This document shows positions 15,024 to 19,514 of a stretch of DNA of 19,514 nt, piece by piece. This DNA is from Oscillospiraceae bacterium. GTDB taxonomy: Bacteria > Bacillota > Clostridia > Oscillospirales > Ruminococcaceae. The stretch's first letter is position 1; each line of letters opens with the position of its first letter. The notes below the pieces were generated by a model, which made no database searches, was not told where the DNA came from, and saw only the letters and a list, made by a program, of their open reading frames with translations. The translations under genes and the position numbers were made by a program. Location: the NCBI GenBank assembly GCA_900768705.1, contig CAAGEB010000144.1, positions 1 through 19,514 of the forward strand. The letters are read 5' to 3'.

Positions 15024-17096
15024 ATGGATAACAATCTGAATAACCGTAATCAGCAGCAATTTTCGCAATATCCCGGTCAGCAGCCCGTACAGTACACCAA
15101 CCCGAATTATCAGAAAAATACTCAATATCGGAACAATGTTTCCAACAGTGAAATGTTTGTTGGAACAAATATTCTAAGCAAAATCGGCGTTATTTTCATA
15201 ATTGTGGGAGTAATTGCATTTTCCGCCACATCGGGAGATTATCTTTCTGCGTGGGTGAGAATGGCTCTGGTATTTCTGGTGGGAATAGTTATGCTGGTTT
15301 GCGGAGAGCTTTTCTATCGGAAAAAATCCGTGGTGTTTGCAAACGCTCTTATCTACGGCGGCATTTCGGAATTGTTTATATCCACTCTAATTGGACGGTA
15401 CGGATTTGAAGTATTTTCCCCGGAAATCGGTCCGCTGATAGGACTGCTATTTTCGGCTGTGGGATTTTTTCTCACTCTGCGGTATAAAAGTCAGGGTTTG
15501 CTTATCGTGACGATCTTATTTTCAATACTCCCGTTTTTCTCCTCCGTAAATTCCATAGCGGGAATCTGCATTGCCGCCGGCTGTCTTACGGTTGTTCACT
15601 GCGTGAATGCCATCTATTCCCGGAAAAACAACTGCAAAGCCGCATTTATTACAGGTGCCTCTCTGGTTTTTGTTCACACACTGATTTTGTATTCTGTGCT
15701 TTTCATACAGATGAATATTGTTTCCAAGCTCTATTCCTTTGAAATTTCCTTAAAGCAGTCCTCAATTATCCCGGTAATATTTGTTTTGTGCTCCGGCTTC
15801 TGCTACGCATCGGGAACTCTGCTTAACAGTGCGGAAAATAATGGAAAGCTGTATTCATCGGAAATAGCGGCACTCTGTGTTTCATCCGGCACAATGCTGT
15901 TCTTTTCCTCAATTTTCCTGTGTATCGGCTTCGGAAATATCGCAGGCGGAGTGACTTCTCTTGTAATCGGAATAGTGCTGGCTATTATTGCGGCAGGCTT
16001 CGGAATTGCCTTTGGTAAAGAATGTACGGCAATGACGGCACTTTCAAATATTGTTTTGTTTTCTCTTACAATGTCGGTATTTATGCTGTTCGGAGAAAAT
16101 CCTTCATCAGCTTACATTGCACTGCACATTTTTGCGGCGGGTGTTATGGTACTGGGCGTTATTTCAGACCGCAATCTTTTCAAAATCTGGGGATATGTGC
16201 TGCTTTCAATCTCCGAGCTGCTCTTTATTGTTCTGATAACGGAGCGGCTGAATAACCCCGAGGATGCCGGAAGAATTGTTTCTATGGCAGTAAATCTTGT
16301 GCTGTGGTTCGGAATTATGGCGGTGTTTATTCTCAGAAAAAAATCCGACTCCACCGCTTTCCGGATATATAACTGCCTGGCATTTCTGAATGCGGGAATT
16401 CTGATATCCAATCTGATTTTTACCGATCTCAACCTTTTCCTGAGAAAAATAGACGCAAGTGCGGCGAATACTGCCTTACTCTGCTGCCTGCTGTGTTCCT
16501 GCCTGTGGATGCTTCTGGGATTTATCTCCGGCAAGCTGAAATATATGAAAACCGCAGGAATGGTTTCCTCGTTCGTGTTCTATGGAATTTCCTATATTCT
16601 GCTTATAAACACACATTTCATCAGATTTATAGAAAGTCTGTCAAAAAATACCCTTGAAGGGCTTATGGTGGCGGTAGTGATTATTGTAAATATCATCTCC
16701 GTTCTGACGGTGCTGGATATTACTGCGCAAATAACGGAAAAACAGCCGAAATTTTCAAAAGCGGTTGGGCTTATTGTGTCGGGCTATGGGGTTATGACCG
16801 CTACAAATCTTCTGTCGATAAACGATATGGTTCAATTCACCAGCTGGATTATCAGCGTGATATATATTCTTACAGCGGCAGTGTGGATATTCATTGGCTT
16901 TAAAAAGCACAACACCCTGCTGCGCAGGTTCGGGCTTGCGCTGTCTCTTCTGGCTTCGGCAAAGCTGTTCCTGTTTGATTTTTCGGATACCGACGCCATG
17001 GGAAAAACTCTGCTGTTCATTGGTTTCGGAATAACTCTTCTCGGAATTTCCTTCGGCTACGGAGTTGCGGAGAAAAAGCTGAAAAATCAAAGATAA
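15024..17096 (+). CDS. DUF2339-type polytopic membrane protein
   Basis: 690 aa. The first 42 residues are hydrophilic and rich in Asn, Gln and Tyr (PGQQPVQY and similar), with no charge clusters. They are followed by the DUF2339 opening MFVGTNILSKIGVIFIIVGVI and then about 18-20 hydrophobic segments to the C-terminus. The end, LLRRFGLALSLLASAKLFLFD and a following helix, also matches the family's closing motif. The biochemical role of DUF2339 proteins is not established. The low-complexity cytoplasmic or external N-terminus could be an interaction tail (inference). The start is an ATG with AGAGGTG 5 bases upstream. The gene has its own promoter, divergent from secDF, and is followed after 76 bp by ychF with a separate promoter, so it is probably transcribed alone, although no terminator is seen after it. 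Confidence 0.8.
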   Translation: MDNNLNNRNQQQFSQYPGQQPVQYTNPNYQKNTQYRNNVSNSEMFVGTNILSKIGVIFIIVGVIAFSATSGDYLSAWVRMALVFLVGIVMLVCGELFYRKKSVVFANALIYGGISELFISTLIGRYGFEVFSPEIGPLIGLLFSAVGFFLTLRYKSQGLLIVTILFSILPFFSSVNSIAGICIAAGCLTVVHCVNAIYSRKNNCKAAFITGASLVFVHTLILYSVLFIQMNIVSKLYSFEISLKQSSIIPVIFVLCSGFCYASGTLLNSAENNGKLYSSEIAALCVSSGTMLFFSSIFLCIGFGNIAGGVTSLVIGIVLAIIAAGFGIAFGKECTAMTALSNIVLFSLTMSVFMLFGENPSSAYIALHIFAAGVMVLGVISDRNLFKIWGYVLLSISELLFIVLITERLNNPEDAGRIVSMAVNLVLWFGIMAVFILRKKSDSTAFRIYNCLAFLNAGILISNLIFTDLNLFLRKIDASAANTALLCCLLCSCLWMLLGFISGKLKYMKTAGMVSSFVFYGISYILLINTHFIRFIESLSKNTLEGLMVAVVIIVNIISVLTVLDITAQITEKQPKFSKAVGLIVSGYGVMTATNLLSINDMVQFTSWIISVIYILTAAVWIFIGFKKHNTLLRRFGLALSLLASAKLFLFDFSDTDAMGKTLLFIGFGITLLGISFGYGVAEKKLKNQR

Positions 17097-17099
17097 TAC

Positions 17100-17128
17100 T
17101 TGAAAAAAATGAAGAAATATGTTATAAT
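17100..17128 (+). promoter_or_regulatory. ychF: Sigma-A promoter of ychF
   Basis: TTGAAA (17100-17105), 17 bp, TATAAT (17123-17128), with TGT directly before the -10 (extended form). It starts three bases past the stop of the DUF2339 gene. The expected start near 17135 leaves a leader of about 38 bases. Confidence 0.82.
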
Positions 17129-17172
17129 CAAATGAAATGGGAAAAGATAAAAAATAAGGACGGTATCTGTAA

Positions 17173-18267
17173 ATGAAGCTTGGAATGGTTGGCTTGCCGA
17201 ATGTGGGCAAAAGTACTCTGTTTAATGCATTGACAAACGCAGGTGCAGAATCTGCGAATTATCCTTTCTGTACAATTGAGCCGAATGTGGGAATTGTTTC
17301 TGTTCCCGATGAGAGGCTTGACGCTTTGGCGGAAATGTATCACCCGGAAAAATTTACACCTGCAACTCTTGAATTTGTGGACATTGCAGGACTTGTAAAG
17401 GGAGCTTCAAAGGGCGAGGGTCTGGGAAATAAGTTTCTGTCAAATATCCGTGAAGTAGATGCTATCGTACATGTTGTACGGTGCTTTGAAGATGACAATA
17501 TCATTCATGTTGACGGAAGTATCGGAGCTGCCCGTGATATTGAGACCATCAACCTTGAGCTTATTTTTTCCGATCTTGAAATACTGGAGCGTCGGATCGA
17601 CCGTGCAAAAAAAGCTCTCAAGGGCGATAAATCCAAACAGAGCGAAGTGGATTTCTTTGAAAGCCTGAAGGCTCATCTGGAAAACGGCAAATCTGCCCGC
17701 AGCTATGATTATTCCGCCGAGGAGCTGGAAATGCTCAAGGATACGCCGCTCCTCTCAAATAAACCGGTAATCTATGCCGCAAATATGTCGGAAGCGGATT
17801 TTACCGGCGATATCAATAATAATGAGCAGTATAAGGCGGTTCTTGCCATTGCAAAGGAAGAGAATGCCGAGGTTCTGCCTATCTGCGCACAGATTGAGGC
17901 GGAAATTGCCGATATGTCCGATGAGGACAAAAAAATGTTCCTTGCAGATATGAATCTGGAATCCTCCGGTCTTTCCAGAATTATCAAGACGGGATACCGG
18001 CTGTTGGGACTGATTTCTTTCCTTACTGCGGGAACTCCCGAAGTTCGTGCCTGGACTATCACAAAGGGAACAAAAGCTCCTCAGGCTGCAGGTAAAATCC
18101 ACACCGATTTTGAAAAGGGATTTATCCGTGCGGAAATCGTATCCTTTGACGATCTGATGAAGTGCGGTTCAATGGCTGCTGCAAAGGAAAAGGGATTGGT
18201 TCGCCTTGAAGGCAAGGACTATGTTATGCAGGACGGCGATGTAACGCTGTTCAGATTTAATGTTTAA
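17173..18267 (+). CDS. ychF: Redox-responsive P-loop ATPase/GTPase YchF (Obg-related)
   Basis: 364 aa, the normal length. YchF is a ribosome-associated translation factor family of P-loop NTPases; unlike most Obg relatives it prefers ATP. Visible motifs: P-loop GLPNVGKST (7-15), switch region NYPFCTIEPNVG (29-40), DIAGL (70-74) followed by the Gly-rich KGASKGEGLGNKFL, and NMSE (204-207) in place of the GTPase NKxD, which is the usual YchF feature linked to ATP use. A helical insert covers about 130-170, and a C-terminal TGS domain about 281-363 ends in DGDVTLFRFNV. The start is an ATG; the nearest ribosome site, AAGGA (17156-17160), is rather far at 12 bases. It has its own promoter, and the NERD gene downstream probably shares the transcript. 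Confidence 0.95.
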   Translation: MKLGMVGLPNVGKSTLFNALTNAGAESANYPFCTIEPNVGIVSVPDERLDALAEMYHPEKFTPATLEFVDIAGLVKGASKGEGLGNKFLSNIREVDAIVHVVRCFEDDNIIHVDGSIGAARDIETINLELIFSDLEILERRIDRAKKALKGDKSKQSEVDFFESLKAHLENGKSARSYDYSAEELEMLKDTPLLSNKPVIYAANMSEADFTGDINNNEQYKAVLAIAKEENAEVLPICAQIEAEIADMSDEDKKMFLADMNLESSGLSRIIKTGYRLLGLISFLTAGTPEVRAWTITKGTKAPQAAGKIHTDFEKGFIRAEIVSFDDLMKCGSMAAAKEKGLVRLEGKDYVMQDGDVTLFRFNV

Positions 18268-18360
18268 GGTTGGTTTTCTGTCGGTTCTGTAAAACCACAT
18301 GTTTTCCGGTTTGGAAAAGAGAATTTTGCAGGACAGCATAACCGAAAGGGTTGTATTTCA

Positions 18361-19101
18361 ATGAATAAGGTAATCCGCTGCAGAAATCAGAATAACAGAA
18401 AAATTGCATTTCTTGTTGTTTTGCAGGTTTTTCTGGGAGTATGTCCCGTTCTGCTGCTTATTGCTTTTGTGGCTTTCCACATGTATGAAGCAAAGCCCAC
18501 TGCTCTTTTTGCAATAATACTGATTTTTCTTTGCAATATGGGGTATGCTTTTTCCGCAAGGCAGTACAACATTCTTAACAGCGGAAGACGGGGAGAAAAA
18601 CAGCTGTACAGAGCCGTCAAAAAGCTAAGCGGGAATAACATTGTTCTGACAAATCTCCCAATAAGATACAAAAAAGGCCGCTCGGAGGTTGATATGCTTA
18701 TAATCAACCATAAGGGAGTAATTATTGTAGAAGTAAAAAACCACTCCGGAACCATAACCGGAAACTGGAAATCCGACAAATGGGAGCAGCACAAATATTA
18801 TGCGGGAGGAAATTCCACCACAACGGAAATGGATAATCCCATAAAGCAGATGCGGCGGCAAAGAGATATTGTAAAATCTATTCTGAACTCTGCGGGTGAG
18901 GAGGTATGGATAGATACGGTTCTGTATTTCTCCGGTTCAAATGTCCGTCTCAAGCTTAATCTTCGTGAAAACGACTATGTTTGTCTCGGCAGCAGGGAGC
19001 TTATGCACTTCCTCAACAGCTATGACAGAAACGAGGTTATTTCCAGAATACAGATGGAAAAGTATGCCAAAATTCTTCTCGACGCCCGGGCGAATGTATA
19101 A
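18361..19101 (+). CDS. Membrane-anchored NERD domain protein
   Basis: 246 aa. Two hydrophobic segments (about 14-40 and 47-64) anchor it, and a NERD (nuclease-related) domain fills about 75-190 on the cytoplasmic side. NERD landmarks: GRRGEKQLYRAVKKL (75-89), SEVDMLIINHKGVIIVEVKN with Asp111, Glu124 and Lys126, the restriction-endonuclease-like acidic/Lys triad, then SGTITGNW. NERD domains occur in proteins thought to act on DNA, but activity and substrate are not known for this type. The start is an ATG with a modest AAAGGG 10 bases upstream. The 93-base gap from ychF holds a weak inverted repeat with halves TGGTTTT and AAAACCA (18271-18297) and no clear promoter or U-run, so co-transcription with ychF is likely. 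A strong terminator follows at once. Confidence 0.82.
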   Translation: MNKVIRCRNQNNRKIAFLVVLQVFLGVCPVLLLIAFVAFHMYEAKPTALFAIILIFLCNMGYAFSARQYNILNSGRRGEKQLYRAVKKLSGNNIVLTNLPIRYKKGRSEVDMLIINHKGVIIVEVKNHSGTITGNWKSDKWEQHKYYAGGNSTTTEMDNPIKQMRRQRDIVKSILNSAGEEVWIDTVLYFSGSNVRLKLNLRENDYVCLGSRELMHFLNSYDRNEVISRIQMEKYAKILLDARANV

Positions 19102-19143
19102 AAAAAACAGCGGCTTGAATTTATCGTCAAGCCGCTGTTTTTT
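19102..19143 (+). terminator. Strong bidirectional-looking terminator after the NERD gene
   Basis: CAGCGGCTTGA (19108-19118) pairs with TCAAGCCGCTG (19127-19137) over 11 bp with an 8-base loop. A-run and T-run flanks of six bases each extend the stem and give U-runs on both strands. It starts at the base after the NERD stop codon. Confidence 0.93.
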
Positions 19144-19160
19144 GTAGCCGGATATCACCT

Positions 19161-19183
19161 GTTTGGGGGCTCTGCCTTCAAAC
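19161..19183 (+). repeat. Hairpin with G-U pairs on the plus strand
   Basis: GTTTGGGGGC, loop TCT, GCCTTCAAAC. Ten pairs form in plus-strand RNA, two of them G-U; on the minus strand these would be A-C mismatches. CCCCC follows. It sits just past the NERD terminator. Confidence 0.55.
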
Positions 19184-19210
19184 CCCCGTATTCTCGGTCT
19201 GTGCAGACTT

Positions 19211-19424
19211 ATTACCTTACAGGCAAGAGCGTATTAATAAATCAAAGTCTTGTGATTAATGCTTGCCCTCTTCTCACCATACCTTTTTGGGGAAAACACC
19301 GTTTTCCCCCAAACCCTTTTTGTTTGTCTCGACGGCTAAAGCCGTCTCAACAAATCGGGGGCGGCAAGCCGCTTTTTCCCAACAGCACATTGAAAAATGT
19401 ATTGCGTTTCGACTGTAAGGTAAT
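19211..19424. repeat. 214-base palindromic block closed by a 12-bp inverted repeat
   Basis: ATTACCTTACAG (19211-19222) and CTGTAAGGTAAT (19413-19424) are perfect reverse complements. Between them lie, in order: an interrupted hairpin with GGCAAG/CTTGCC (19222-19227, 19262-19267) and ATTAAT/ATTAAT (19233-19238, 19255-19260); GGGGAAAAC/GTTTTCCCC (19289-19309); GACGGC TAAA GCCGTC (19331-19346); GCGGC AA GCCGC followed by TTTTT (19361-19377); and ACATT GAAA AATGT (19387-19400), which has a GNRA-type loop. The form suits either a folded RNA or a small non-autonomous mobile element. No target-site duplication is evident. Confidence 0.5.
19285..19321. repeat. Dispersed G/C-tract palindrome, copy 2 (inverted)
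   Basis: The stem is GGGGAAAAC with GTTTTCCCC and loop ACC, then an extra C, AAACCC and TTTTT. This is the reverse complement of the element after dprA (12269-12307) apart from one missing G and one missing C. Read on the plus strand the T-run lies downstream, as it does on the minus strand for copy 1. Confidence 0.8.
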
Positions 19425-19471
19425 CAGTTTGTTCTATTTTCCCCCACCCCTCTAAGCCCCTGTTACTGTTT

Positions 19472-19506
19472 GTTGCCCGGCATCCTTGCCGCCCTTCTGG
19501 GGCAAC
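19472..19506. repeat. Nested hairpin at the right edge
   Basis: The outer arms GTTGCCC (19472-19478) and GGGCAAC (19500-19506) enclose an inner hairpin, GGCA TCCT TGCC (19479-19490). The window ends eight bases later, so what it belongs to cannot be seen. Confidence 0.5.
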
Positions 19507-19514
19507 TGCAAAAA

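Larger units (their letters stand above)
19144..19514. other. Gene-free, palindrome-rich right end
   Basis: No frame in these 371 bases looks coding; an 84-codon plus-strand frame runs straight through the palindromes and has no ribosome site. At least seven hairpins follow one another. On the minus strand 19441-19460 reads as three G-runs (GGGG, GGGG, GGGGG), which is short of a standard G-quadruplex. Confidence 0.65.

Noticed and set aside
18271..18297. Terminator between ychF and the NERD gene
   Set aside because: The 7-bp inverted repeat has a 13-base loop, low GC and no T-run after it.
19436..19460. G-quadruplex on the minus strand
   Set aside because: Only three close G-runs are present; a fourth lies 15 bases away, beyond the usual loop length.

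Overview
The window looks like chromosomal DNA of a low- to mid-GC Gram-positive bacterium of the Clostridia, probably a Ruminococcus-like member of the Oscillospiraceae. The basis is Shine-Dalgarno sites of the AGGAGG type, sigma-A type promoters (TTGACA/TTGAAA, 17 bp, TATAAT), a SecD-SecF fusion, a DUF2339 membrane protein and AT-rich spacers holding G/C-tract palindromes. Genus-level placement is inference. There are no phage genes, transposase genes, tRNAs, rRNAs or CRISPR arrays.

Layout. Positions 1-2650 carry four minus-strand genes: a gene cut by the left edge (15 codons visible), an MscS-type channel, an acyltransferase-3 membrane protein and a flavodoxin-fold oxidoreductase. Positions 2651-3224 have no credible gene but hold a 17-bp-stem hairpin, a cluster of DnaA-box-like and TTTTCAACA-like motifs, and a terminator. 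Positions 3225-9424 are a two-gene minus-strand operon of very large c-di-GMP phosphodiesterases. Both have intact EAL domains behind broken GGDEF domains. One senses outside the cell through two solute-binding-like domains; the other is cytoplasmic with PAS, GAF and a Cys-containing PAS-like domain. A divergent promoter region separates them from an intracellular GH13 glycosidase and dprA on the plus strand. dprA converges on secDF across a terminator and a palindromic repeat. secDF diverges from a DUF2339 membrane protein, followed by ychF and a membrane-anchored NERD protein. The last 370 bases hold no gene and are very rich in palindromes.

How the genes work together. The clearest functional unit is the EAL pair: two likely c-di-GMP-degrading enzymes made from one promoter, one reading extracellular small molecules and one reading cytoplasmic signals. 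The rest is mostly conserved housekeeping (SecDF export, YchF, DprA) with accessory membrane proteins. I did not find a defence system or other clearly new gene system. The items most worth pursuing are noncoding: the 214-base palindrome-rich block at 19211-19424 closed by a perfect 12-bp inverted repeat, the dispersed palindrome shared by 12.3 kb and 19.3 kb, and the DnaA-box-like cluster near 3 kb.
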